Positions 51,697-59,625 of a DNA stretch of 64,000 nucleotides are shown here, piece after piece. Within the stretch, counting starts at the first letter, position 1. The number at the start of each line of letters is the position of its first letter. The position numbers and the translations under genes were made by a program. The DNA lies in the NCBI RefSeq assembly GCF_047730165.1, contig NZ_CP159834.1, forward strand, positions 744,001-808,000, given 5' to 3'. Under the pieces are notes generated by a model. It searched no databases. It was not told the origin of the DNA and saw only the letters and a program-made list of their open reading frames with translations. The DNA comes from Patiriisocius sp047730165 (GTDB lineage: Bacteria; Bacteroidota; Bacteroidia; Flavobacteriales; Flavobacteriaceae).

Positions 51697-52404
51697 ATGC
51701 TTTCTATCCTTTCCACAAAAAAACTAAAACCAAACCAAAGAGATCTTCTCTTAGGGCAAGGTTTTACATTAGTAGATTACAACGCCATCGAGATTGAGTT
51801 CATAGATTTTGAAACGCCAGAAAAAATTGATAACGCAATTTTTACAAGTCAAAATGGAGTTAACGCTTTTTTGAAACACTCAAACAAAACTCCTTTTCAG
51901 TCGAATAAAAATGAAATTGGTGTTTTCTGCGTGGGCCAAAAGACAAAAGCACTTTTAGAAGAAAATGGGTTAAACGTGAAAGAAACCGCTAATTATGGAG
52001 CAGATTTGGCTCAAATAATTACAAAAGACTATAAGAAAGAGTCCTTTCATTTTTTCTGCGCCACCCAACGTAGAGATGAAATACCAAACGCATTAAAAGC
52101 TTCAAAAGTGGAGTTTATTGAAGTGTTAACATACAAAACAACCTTGAAACCACGTAAATTCGATCAAGAATGGGATGGAATCTTGTTTTTTAGCCCAAGT
52201 GGAGTGGAGAGTTATTTTATTGAAAAAAAGAAGGTGAGGGAAGCGATTCCGCAACAAGTGTTGAGTAACAGTCCGTTGCTGATTTGTATTGGTGAGACGA
52301 CGGCAGATGCAGCGAGAAAGTATAGTGACCATATTGTTATAGCTAGTACTACTTTAATAGAGAGTGTAATTGCTAAGGCAGTGAATGTTTTAAAAAAAGA
52401 TTAA
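51697..52404 (+). CDS. hemD: Uroporphyrinogen-III synthase
   Basis: 235 aa of the poorly conserved HemD fold. Visible marks are IFTSQNGVNAFLKH, VGQKTKALLEENG, FFSPSGVESYF and ICIGETTADAARKY. Identification also rests on its place between hemC and hemE. The enzyme closes hydroxymethylbilane to uroporphyrinogen III. An exact copy of the dispersed motif ATTTCCGAAG begins on the base right after its TAA stop, and 118 bases then separate it from hemE. Confidence 0.9.
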   Translation: MLSILSTKKLKPNQRDLLLGQGFTLVDYNAIEIEFIDFETPEKIDNAIFTSQNGVNAFLKHSNKTPFQSNKNEIGVFCVGQKTKALLEENGLNVKETANYGADLAQIITKDYKKESFHFFCATQRRDEIPNALKASKVEFIEVLTYKTTLKPRKFDQEWDGILFFSPSGVESYFIEKKKVREAIPQQVLSNSPLLICIGETTADAARKYSDHIVIASTTLIESVIAKAVNVLKKD

Positions 52405-52522
52405 ATTTCCGAAGGAAAAGAACAAATCCCTTCTCACGCTGCCTCCGACAAACTTTTTTGCTCGAGGAACGCACATGGGCTGGGATATGGGAAATGCCTG
52501 AATCGGGGACAATAAATAAATT

Positions 52523-53572
52523 ATGAACAACACTACAAACTTTATTAAAAACGACCTATTCTTAAGAGCATTAAAAGGCGAAACCGTAGACCGTCCACCT
52601 GTGTGGATGATGCGTCAAGCGGGTCGATACTTGCCAGAGTTTATGCAAATCAAAGCGAAGTATGACTTCTTTACCCGCTGCCAAACGCCAGAACTTGCGA
52701 GCGAAATTACCGTGCAACCTATTCGCAGATACGGGATGGATGCAGCGATTTTATTTTGTGATATTTTAGTAATTCCGCAGGCAATGAACATTCATGTGGA
52801 GATGAAACCCAATATTGGCCCTTGGATTCCAGATCCTATTCGTACGCATAAAGATCTAGATCGCGTGATTGTGCCAGACATTCACGACACCTTAGGCTAT
52901 GTGATGGAAGCGATTAAAATGACAAAGGAAAAGTTGAATGATGATATTCCATTAATCGGCTTTGCTGGAAGTCCCTGGACCTTACTATGTTATTGTGTGC
53001 AAGGTCAAGGGAGTAAAAACTTTGACAAAGCAAAAGAGTTCTGTTTTACACAACCCGTTGCAGCGCATGAGTTATTGCAGAAAATTACAGACACCACAAT
53101 TCTTTATTTAAAAGAAAAAGTTAAAGCTGGTGTGAACGCCTTGCAGGTTTTTGATAGTTGGGGCGGCATGTTATCTCCGGTTGATTATCAAGAGTTTTCT
53201 TGGCAATATATGCAGCAGATCATTGACGCATTAAAGGATGATGTCCCTGTGATTGCTTTTGGAAAAGGATGTTGGTTTGCTCTAGATACGATGGCAAAAA
53301 GTGGCGCAGCTGCATTAGGTGTGGACTGGACGTGTTCACCTAAAAATGCACGCTATTTGACAGGCGGGAATATTACACTTCAAGGTAATTTTGATCCAAC
53401 AAGATTGTTTAGCCCTCCCGCAGAAATCAAGAAAATGGTAAAACAAATGATTGATGAGTTCGGAAAAGATAAGTACATTGTAAATCTGGGCCATGGTATT
53501 TTACCAAATATTCCCATTGAAAATGCTGGAGCTTTCATTGAAGCTGTTAAGGAATACAAAGCAGACTCGTGA
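52523..53572 (+). CDS. hemE: Uroporphyrinogen decarboxylase
   Basis: 349 aa. The N-terminal block RPPVWMMRQAGRYLPEF holds the two substrate-binding Arg. GFAGSPWTLLCY and the LGHGILPN motif near the end are also complete. The enzyme removes four carboxyl groups from uroporphyrinogen III to give coproporphyrinogen III, the substrate of HemF downstream. It is in the cytosol. The DUF6973-like gene overlaps the stop as GTGA. ATG start, normal length. Confidence 0.96.
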   Translation: MNNTTNFIKNDLFLRALKGETVDRPPVWMMRQAGRYLPEFMQIKAKYDFFTRCQTPELASEITVQPIRRYGMDAAILFCDILVIPQAMNIHVEMKPNIGPWIPDPIRTHKDLDRVIVPDIHDTLGYVMEAIKMTKEKLNDDIPLIGFAGSPWTLLCYCVQGQGSKNFDKAKEFCFTQPVAAHELLQKITDTTILYLKEKVKAGVNALQVFDSWGGMLSPVDYQEFSWQYMQQIIDALKDDVPVIAFGKGCWFALDTMAKSGAAALGVDWTCSPKNARYLTGGNITLQGNFDPTRLFSPPAEIKKMVKQMIDEFGKDKYIVNLGHGILPNIPIENAGAFIEAVKEYKADS

Positions 53573-54057
53573 AAATATGGACACGCATACAGCGGCTGAA
53601 CATTTATCAACTTTGGAAATTTTCAATCTTATTTTTGAAACATCCATTATTGGTTTTCCCAACGTTGAGTGCGACAAAAAGAACCTTTGAGATTTGTAAT
53701 ATACACTTCGGAAATACACATCATCGAAGCAACCCAGCCAATGCTTTTAGACACGCACTCTGGAATGTACTCATTTGCGAAAAATCGCTCAAATGGACGA
53801 GAAATAAACAAAAAAGCGTATTCTGGGCACAGAAAGTAGGTGATTTATATGAAAAAGTGACTCAAAACACGCCAATGGAAGAGGAGATGGATTTGCACAA
53901 TAATGCCGTGGGCAGAATCTATTTTTTAAATCTTTTGGGTAAAAATGAAGCAGAAATCATCCATTATATATCAATAAAAATGAAAAGCGCTCAAAAAGTA
54001 AGCAAAATAGAAGAAATGAAATCTTATAGAATTGAAATGGTTTTTATAGAAGGTTAA
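53569..54057 (+). CDS. DUF6973-like protein of unknown function in the hem operon
   Basis: GTG start overlapping the hemE stop by four bases; 162 aa. It is mostly helical. The central motif NAFRHALWNVLICEK and the later DLHNNAVGRIYF look like a metal- or substrate-binding helix pair with conserved His residues (RHALW, LHNN). The motif set resembles the uncharacterised DUF6973 group. It has no signal peptide, but a hydrophobic stretch near 18-35 may associate with the membrane. Overlap with hemE suggests a role beside heme synthesis, unproven. Confidence 0.7.
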   Translation: MKIWTRIQRLNIYQLWKFSILFLKHPLLVFPTLSATKRTFEICNIHFGNTHHRSNPANAFRHALWNVLICEKSLKWTRNKQKSVFWAQKVGDLYEKVTQNTPMEEEMDLHNNAVGRIYFLNLLGKNEAEIIHYISIKMKSAQKVSKIEEMKSYRIEMVFIEG

Positions 54058-54074
54058 AATACTAATTGTAACAA

Positions 54075-54125
54075 TGAGCTTGTCGAATTGTTGAATTGTA
54101 ACTTAGTTGCCCTTCGACAAGTTCA
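54075..54125. repeat. Inverted copy of a dispersed intergenic repeat
   Basis: TGAGCTTGTCGAA (54075-54087) and TTCGACAAGTTCA (54113-54125) pair over 13 bases with one wobble. The right arm continues GGATGACA. I believe this element type recurs between genes in many Bacteroidota genomes. It separates the DUF6973-like gene from the EI24 gene. Confidence 0.6.
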
Positions 54126-54149
54126 GGATGACAGTGAAAACTAAGAACA

Positions 54150-54932
54150 TTGATAAAAAATATCTACAGAGGAATAAAAGCATACGCAGGAACCCTTAGG
54201 TTGATTAGCGAATTAAAACTTTGGAAATATTTTGGGGTTCCCGTACTTATTAGTTTTGTGACGGCGGCGTCCATTGGGTTTTTAGCTTGGGGATTGAGTG
54301 ATAATATTGGTCGCTTGATTGCAACACTTTGGTTCTGGGAATGGGGCAGTGAGACATTTCTTAAAATTTCAGAAGTAATAGGGGGGATTGCTATTATTGC
54401 AGTAGGGCTGATACTCTATAAGCATATTATAATGGCTTTGAGCGCACCGTTTATGAGTCCCGTTTCAGAAAAAATAGAACGCCATTTATTAGGGAATGAA
54501 CACGTGCATCGTGATACCGGCAATGCGGCCCAATTATGGCGTGGTGTTCGTATAAATGTGCGCAACTTATTATTAGAACTTCTCTTTACTACCCCGTTAA
54601 TTATACTCAGTTTTATTCCTGTAATAAATATTGTGACTTCGGTTTTAATTTTTTTATTACAGTCCTATTACGCTGGTTTTGGGAATATGGACTACACCTT
54701 AGAACGCCATTTTAAATATGACGAGAGTACAAAATTTGTACGTTCACATAGCGGTATTGCGATAGGAAACGGCATTGTTTTTATGGCGATGTTATTTATT
54801 CCTATCATAGGGATTATTCTTGTTTTGCCATTATCTGTGACGGCTTCTACCACAGAAACGGTTAGATTAATAAAAGAGAGTGGCCGGTTAAAACTGGCTG
54901 GCAAAACTTCAGAAAATATAGAGCATGATTAA
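54150..54932 (+). CDS. EI24-domain membrane protein (CysZ-like)
   Basis: TTG start, 260 aa with about four to five membrane helices (about 30-55, 80-105, 145-185, 205-235) and the EI24/CysZ pattern, including SAPFMSPVSEKIE and SYYAGFGNMDYTLERH. In E. coli CysZ takes up sulfate; in other bacteria the family's role is unknown. There is no cysteine-biosynthesis gene nearby. The next gene (GNAT) overlaps the end by eight bases. Its position amid heme genes is unusual for a sulfate carrier. Confidence 0.82.
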   Translation: MIKNIYRGIKAYAGTLRLISELKLWKYFGVPVLISFVTAASIGFLAWGLSDNIGRLIATLWFWEWGSETFLKISEVIGGIAIIAVGLILYKHIIMALSAPFMSPVSEKIERHLLGNEHVHRDTGNAAQLWRGVRINVRNLLLELLFTTPLIILSFIPVINIVTSVLIFLLQSYYAGFGNMDYTLERHFKYDESTKFVRSHSGIAIGNGIVFMAMLFIPIIGIILVLPLSVTASTTETVRLIKESGRLKLAGKTSENIEHD

Positions 54933-55449
54933 GTGTTCTGGTTTTCATATCGCCCCTTTAAAAACTGGAGATGCACTATTGCTATCCCAGTTAATGCAGA
55001 ATAATAAAGAGCAATTTAGCGACTACTTTCCTGGAACGCTCGCGGAGAATATATCAGAAGAAAAATCTAAGCAGTTCATTGATAATGCCTCTTATAAGAT
55101 GAAGTCTAAAGAGCAGTTTCTGTATGGACTCTATGTTGAAAACATAGTAATAGGACTTGTTTATATTAAAGAACTCAACTGGTCTATTAAAGAAGGAGAA
55201 TTTTCCTATTGCATCGATAAAAACCACACAGGTAAAGGATGGATTACAGAAGCCATTAAAGTTTTATCTTCAATAGCTTTCACCTCACTTAATCTCGAAA
55301 GGCTAACAATAATCGTTCACAAAACAAATATCCCTAGTGTGCGAGTTGCAGAAAAATGTGATTTCTCCTATGTTAAAATTTTAAAAAATGAGTTTACGCC
55401 ACCAGGCAAACAATCAATGGATATGGAACTTTATGTACTAAAAAAATGA
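54925..55449 (+). CDS. GNAT-family N-acetyltransferase (RimJ/RimL-like)
   Basis: 174 aa. A GNAT fold is visible from the family layout: an acidic beta strand VIGLVYIKELNW, the acetyl-CoA loop YCIDKNHTGKGWITEAIKV (a Q/RxxGxG/A variant), and the C-terminal LERLTIIVHKTNIPSVRVAEKC block typical of RimJ/RimL. It probably acetylates a protein N-terminus or a small amine. It overlaps both neighbours (the EI24 gene by eight bases, hemF by four), so it is translated as part of the operon, though it is not a heme enzyme. Confidence 0.85.
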   Translation: MIKCSGFHIAPLKTGDALLLSQLMQNNKEQFSDYFPGTLAENISEEKSKQFIDNASYKMKSKEQFLYGLYVENIVIGLVYIKELNWSIKEGEFSYCIDKNHTGKGWITEAIKVLSSIAFTSLNLERLTIIVHKTNIPSVRVAEKCDFSYVKILKNEFTPPGKQSMDMELYVLKK

Positions 55450-56348
55450 AAGAACAATTTGTAACTTACATAAAACAACTTCAAAACACCATCACTTCTC
55501 GACTCGCGGAAATAGACGGTAAAGCTACGTTTGAAGAAGATATTTGGGAAAGAAAAGAAGGCGGAGGCGGTCGCACTCGCGTTATAGAAAACGGTACTGT
55601 ATTTGAAAAAGGCGGCGTAAACATTAGTGAGGTGCACGGAAAATTGCCTAAAAGCATGCAGGAATACTTTGGTGTAAAAGACGCAGACTTTTTTGCTTGC
55701 GGACTTAGCCTTGTCTTGCATCCCGTGAATCCTATGGCGCCCACCGTGCACGCAAACTGGCGCTACTTTGAAATGTATGATCAAGACGGTGCGATTGTAG
55801 ATCAATGGTTTGGGGGCGGTCAAGACTTGACGCCTTATTATTTATTTGACGAAGATGCGAAGCACTTTCATCAAACGTGTAAGACTTCTTGCGACAGACA
55901 CAACCTGTCCTTCTATCCAAAATACAAAGCACGCTGTGACGAATATTTTTTTAACTCGCATCGCGAAGAGGGTCGTGGTATTGGTGGACTCTTTTTTGAC
56001 TATTGTAAAGTTTCCGAAGAAATGAAAATGCAAGATTGGTTTAACTTTGTGACCGGAGTTGGTAATAGCTTTCTAGACGCATACTGTCCTATTGTTGTAA
56101 AAAGAAAAGACCTTCCCTTTACAGAAGCTCAAAAAGACTGGCAAGAAATACGCCGAGGTCGCTATGTAGAATTTAATCTTGTACACGATAAAGGGACGCT
56201 TTTTGGACTGCGGACAAACGGTAGAACAGAAAGTATATTGATGAGTTTACCCCCTAAAGTGCAATGGGTTTATAATCATCAGCCGAAGGAAGGTAGTGAG
56301 GAAGAACGATTAGTTGAAGTATTGAAAAACCCTGTTGATTGGGTTTGA
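55446..56348 (+). CDS. hemF: Oxygen-dependent coproporphyrinogen III oxidase
   Basis: 300 aa. Diagnostic stretches are VLHPVNPMAPTVHANWRYFE, GGGQDLTPYYLF, GRGIGGLFFDY and YVEFNLVHDKGTLFG. This is HemF, the O2-using enzyme that turns two propionates of coproporphyrinogen III into vinyl groups; the anaerobic HemN is not seen here. Choosing HemF implies that oxygen is available for heme synthesis. The start overlaps the GNAT stop by four bases (ATGA). A repeat-bearing gap of 95 bases follows before hemB. Confidence 0.97.
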   Translation: MKEQFVTYIKQLQNTITSRLAEIDGKATFEEDIWERKEGGGGRTRVIENGTVFEKGGVNISEVHGKLPKSMQEYFGVKDADFFACGLSLVLHPVNPMAPTVHANWRYFEMYDQDGAIVDQWFGGGQDLTPYYLFDEDAKHFHQTCKTSCDRHNLSFYPKYKARCDEYFFNSHREEGRGIGGLFFDYCKVSEEMKMQDWFNFVTGVGNSFLDAYCPIVVKRKDLPFTEAQKDWQEIRRGRYVEFNLVHDKGTLFGLRTNGRTESILMSLPPKVQWVYNHQPKEGSEEERLVEVLKNPVDWV

Positions 56349-56360
56349 TATTATAGAGCT

Positions 56361-56431
56361 ATAACCTCTCGAGCGCAGTCGAGAGGTTATATATTATTAG
56401 AAATCTTAAAAGAGGTCTCGACTGCGCTCGA
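56361..56431. repeat. Pair of inverted CTCGACTGCGCTCGA elements between hemF and hemB
   Basis: ATAACCTCTCGA (56361-56372) and TCGAGAGGTTAT (56379-56390) form a perfect stem over a six-base loop. The loop and inner arms contain TCGAGCGCAGTCGAG. The reverse complement of that 15-mer recurs at 56417-56431. The pair fills the space before hemB. The AT-rich tail after the first hairpin is short, so terminator function is doubtful. Confidence 0.75.
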
Positions 56432-56443
56432 CCGGAGAACGTT

Positions 56444-57433
56444 ATGTATCCACTAAGAAGAAACAGAAGGCTAAGAACCACAGAAGCTATGCGTAGCTTA
56501 GTTAGAGAAACCATCATCGCTCCTAAGGACTTTATTGCTCCGCTATTTATTGTAGAAGGTAAAGGAGTAAAAGAAGAAATTGCTTCGATGCCTAACTATT
56601 ATCGCTTCAGCCTAGATACACTAAAAGCTGAAGTAAAAGAACTTTGGGCAATGGGAATAAAGAGTGTATTGCTTTTTGTAAAAGTGCCAGATCATTTAAA
56701 AGACAATGAAGGTAAAGAAGCACTAAATCCAGATGGATTAATGCAACTGGCAATCAAAACAGTCAAAGACACCTGTCCAGAAATAATTGTAATGACAGAT
56801 GTAGCGCTAGATCCTTATTCAAAATATGGACATGATGGCATTGTTGCACAAGGACAGATTGCAAACGACCCTACAAATGTTTTTTTAGCAAAAATGGGGT
56901 TAAGTCACGCTCAGGCAGGAGCAGATATTGTTACTCCTAGTGATATGATGGATGGCCGTATTCTGGCAATGCGCACTTTACTCGAAGAAGAGGGGTTTTA
57001 TAACACCGGTATTATGAGTTATAGCGCCAAGTATGCATCTGCATTTTATGGACCTTTTAGGGATGCTTTAGATAGTGCTCCCGTTGATTTAAAAAACATA
57101 CCAAAGGATAAAAAGACCTATCAAATGGATCCTGCAAATAGAAACGAGGCAGTGAAAGAAACCTTGATGGATATCGACGAAGGCGCAGACATCGTGATGG
57201 TAAAACCAGGGCTTTGTTATCTAGACATTGTCAGAGATATTCGTGAAGTGGTTGATGTTCCTATCGCAGTATATCAAGTAAGCGGTGAGTATGCGATGCT
57301 TAAAGCTGCGGCAGAAAGAGGGTGGCTGGATCACGACGCCGTAATGATGGAACAAGTTTTGAGTATAAAAAGAGCAGGCGCCACCATGATCGCATCCTAT
57401 TTTGCCAAAGATGTGGTGAAGTTAATTAGCTAA
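56444..57433 (+). CDS. hemB: Delta-aminolevulinic acid dehydratase (porphobilinogen synthase)
   Basis: 329 aa. Active-site lysines sit in MSYSAKYASAFYGPFRD and DIVMVKPGLCYLD; PANRNEAVKE is the family substrate loop. At the metal site this protein reads TDVALDPYSKYGHDG, without the cysteines that bind catalytic zinc in E. coli, so it belongs to the class using magnesium or no zinc, as in Pseudomonas. The enzyme joins two 5-aminolevulinate to porphobilinogen. It lies out of pathway order, after hemF, in its own repeat-bordered segment. Confidence 0.96.
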   Translation: MYPLRRNRRLRTTEAMRSLVRETIIAPKDFIAPLFIVEGKGVKEEIASMPNYYRFSLDTLKAEVKELWAMGIKSVLLFVKVPDHLKDNEGKEALNPDGLMQLAIKTVKDTCPEIIVMTDVALDPYSKYGHDGIVAQGQIANDPTNVFLAKMGLSHAQAGADIVTPSDMMDGRILAMRTLLEEEGFYNTGIMSYSAKYASAFYGPFRDALDSAPVDLKNIPKDKKTYQMDPANRNEAVKETLMDIDEGADIVMVKPGLCYLDIVRDIREVVDVPIAVYQVSGEYAMLKAAAERGWLDHDAVMMEQVLSIKRAGATMIASYFAKDVVKLIS

Positions 57434-57738
57434 AAATGGAGCCTCGAATCCACTCAGACACCAGTGTCAAAAATTATTAATAATGAAGAACATCACTTAA
57501 AATATCCTTTTGAAGGTAAAGTAGGTTCCTTTAGTCAAGTGCTCAAGCGGTAACGAAAGGCGCGTACCCAACTAATGTTATAATAAAACGAGAAGGAACC
57601 ATTCAAGAATATATTTCTGGCGGGATGGGTGGGATAGGAAAACAGATTTAAGCGGCTATAGAGGCGGGGCTTTATCAACAGACACACCAAGCGCCACATT
57701 TTTAGATCAGTAAAAACATATAATTTCACTTCTGAAAT
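57434..57738. pseudogene. Frame-broken coding remnant of unknown family
   Basis: This 305-base gap carries coding-like fragments in shifting plus frames. One, near 57500-57550, reads KYPFEGKVGSFSQVLKR then a stop. Another, near 57545-57650, reads GAYPTNVIIKREGTIQ then ISGGMGGIGKQI then a stop. A third (57576-57713) reads IYFWRDGWDRKTDL and later GGALSTDTPSATF. Long readable stretches broken by frame changes suggest a decayed gene; I cannot name the family. The last bases hold a TTCTGAAAT element just before the DinB gene. Confidence 0.4.
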
Positions 57739-58251
57739 ATGAAACATTTAATACTACTACTTTTCATTGGCATTTCAGCAACAAGTATGGCGCAACAAAC
57801 TACGGTAAAAACTGCTTGGCTTGAAAAGTGGGACAACTCAAAAAACTACCTCATCGGTATTGCAGAAGCGATGCCAGAAGAGCATTATAACTTTAAACCT
57901 ACCGAAAGACAAATGACCTTTAAGGAGCAATTACTGCATATAAAAGGAAATATGGACTGGTTAAGTAATACTTATTTTACCACCATAGCTTTTGACCGTA
58001 AAAAAGAAGCGCTGCCTAAAACTAAAGAAGAAACCATTGCAATTATCAAAGCTGGATATGAAAGCGCCTATGCTTTAATTGAAACAACACCTCTTGAGGC
58101 GTTTGAAGAAACAGTGGAATTCTTTGCCGGGCCAAAAAGCAAGATTCAAATTTTGAATTTACTACAGGATCACGTTTCGCATCATCGCGGGCAATTGATT
58201 GTATACCTTAACTTAAAGGATTTAGAGCCGCCCGCGTTTGTGGGATGGTAA
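57739..58251 (+). CDS. Secreted DinB-family protein
   Basis: 170 aa with a probable signal peptide (about 1-19, SMAQQ). The rest is the four-helix DinB/YfiT-like bundle, with putative metal-site His residues in LLHIKGNMDW and DHVSHHRGQL. Most DinB proteins are cytosolic thiol transferases or of unknown role. Exported members like this are frequent in Bacteroidota; the reaction is unknown. It stands alone, after a decayed gene region. Confidence 0.85.
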   Translation: MKHLILLLFIGISATSMAQQTTVKTAWLEKWDNSKNYLIGIAEAMPEEHYNFKPTERQMTFKEQLLHIKGNMDWLSNTYFTTIAFDRKKEALPKTKEETIAIIKAGYESAYALIETTPLEAFEETVEFFAGPKSKIQILNLLQDHVSHHRGQLIVYLNLKDLEPPAFVGW

Positions 58252-58405
58252 AACTGTATTTTTAGCGTTTTAATACTACGTTCTAACTTTTAAAAAAAGT
58301 CTAGTAAAGGACATTTTAATCACGCCCGATGCTTTGCAGCTAGATAAACCTCGAAAGATCTTGTTTGCCATTTATTGTGTATCATGAAATGATCGCAGTG
58401 AATGA

Positions 58406-58426
58406 TTCCCAAATTTAATTTGGGAA
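58406..58426. repeat. Short perfect palindrome
   Basis: TTCCCAAATT-T-AATTTGGGAA, ten-base arms around one base, lies in the spacer before the CNNM gene. No T run follows on the plus strand. Confidence 0.55.
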
Positions 58427-58523
58427 AAGCTGTGGGTCTAACCATCAATCTGTTCATGAAAATTTTAAACTTTCTTTAATATTGCTTTGATGGGTAAACG
58501 ATTACCTTGCAAAAAAACTATTC

Positions 58524-59606
58524 ATGGGCCTATTAATATTTTACGCAGTAATCTCTGTATTCTTTTCGTTTTTGTGTTCTATTCTTGAGGCGGCCTTATT
58601 AAGTTTCACGCCCACATTCATTAAAATGAAAAAAAATGAAGGGAAAGGATATGCAAAAACGTTATCCGCGCTTAAAAAAGATATTGATCAACCGCTTATT
58701 GCTATCCTAACAATTAACACGATTGCACATACGGTGGGCGCTATTTTAGTGGGAAATCAAGCCGGTATTCTTGCCATAGAAGGAGGTTTTGACATTACGT
58801 TTCTCGGCTTCAACTTCGTAGCTATAATTTCTGCAATCATGACTATTTTGATTTTGATTATTTCAGAAATTATCCCTAAAACTATAGGAGCTACCTATTG
58901 GAAAATCTTGGGTAATTTTACGGCAATGACTTTAAAAATTATCATATTTCCGCTGAAATATACTGGTATCTTATGGTTGTTAAACCTCACGACAAAGCTT
59001 ATTGGTAAATCTGCACACGTGAGCACGATGAGCCGAGAAGAATTTCTAGCAATCACAGAAGCTGCAGAAATAGAAGGTGTTTTTGAAGAGAATGAAAGTG
59101 CTGTTATTAAAAACTTATTACTATTTAAATCTGTATTAGCGAAGAATGTGATGACTCCTTTTCCTGTAGTTGTTACGGCAAATGAAAGCACATCGCTTCA
59201 AGAGTTCTACGATGCGAATAAAAGTTTACAGTTCTCTAGAATTCCTGTTTACAATGGCAAATCTCACAACATCACGGGCTTTGTGCTTAAGGATGATATC
59301 CTTGCAGAAATTGTAGAAGCACACGGCGACAAAACCTTAGCAGATTTAAAACGTGAGATCTCTGTTGTAAATGCAGAAAAACCTATTCCAGAAATGTTTG
59401 ACACCTTCATTCAAAAACGGACACACATGTCTCTAGTGGTGGATGAGTTTGGGAATACCATCGGGGTCGTTACAATGGAAGACATAATAGAAACATTGCT
59501 CGGCTTAGAGATTATGGATGAAAGTGATGCCATAGAGGATATGCAAATTCAGGCTCGAAAAAACTGGGAACTTCGCGCAAAGCGTATGGGTATTCAAATA
59601 GATTAA
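58524..59606 (+). CDS. CNNM/CBS-domain transmembrane protein (CorC/HlyC type)
   Basis: 360 aa. A CNNM (DUF21) membrane domain (about 1-170) shows ILEAALLSFTPTFI, LTINTIAHTVGA and the conserved ISEIIPKTIGA. A pair of CBS domains (about 195-325) follows with KNVMTPFPVVV and GVVTMEDIIETLLGLEIMDESD. The extra transporter-associated C-terminal domain of longer members is absent. The family handles Mg(II) efflux or related ions, with CBS domains sensing nucleotides. A promoter-like TTG-N18-TACCTTGC lies directly upstream. Confidence 0.88.
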   Translation: MGLLIFYAVISVFFSFLCSILEAALLSFTPTFIKMKKNEGKGYAKTLSALKKDIDQPLIAILTINTIAHTVGAILVGNQAGILAIEGGFDITFLGFNFVAIISAIMTILILIISEIIPKTIGATYWKILGNFTAMTLKIIIFPLKYTGILWLLNLTTKLIGKSAHVSTMSREEFLAITEAAEIEGVFEENESAVIKNLLLFKSVLAKNVMTPFPVVVTANESTSLQEFYDANKSLQFSRIPVYNGKSHNITGFVLKDDILAEIVEAHGDKTLADLKREISVVNAEKPIPEMFDTFIQKRTHMSLVVDEFGNTIGVVTMEDIIETLLGLEIMDESDAIEDMQIQARKNWELRAKRMGIQID

Positions 59607-59625
59607 ACTGCAGAATAATTGTCTT

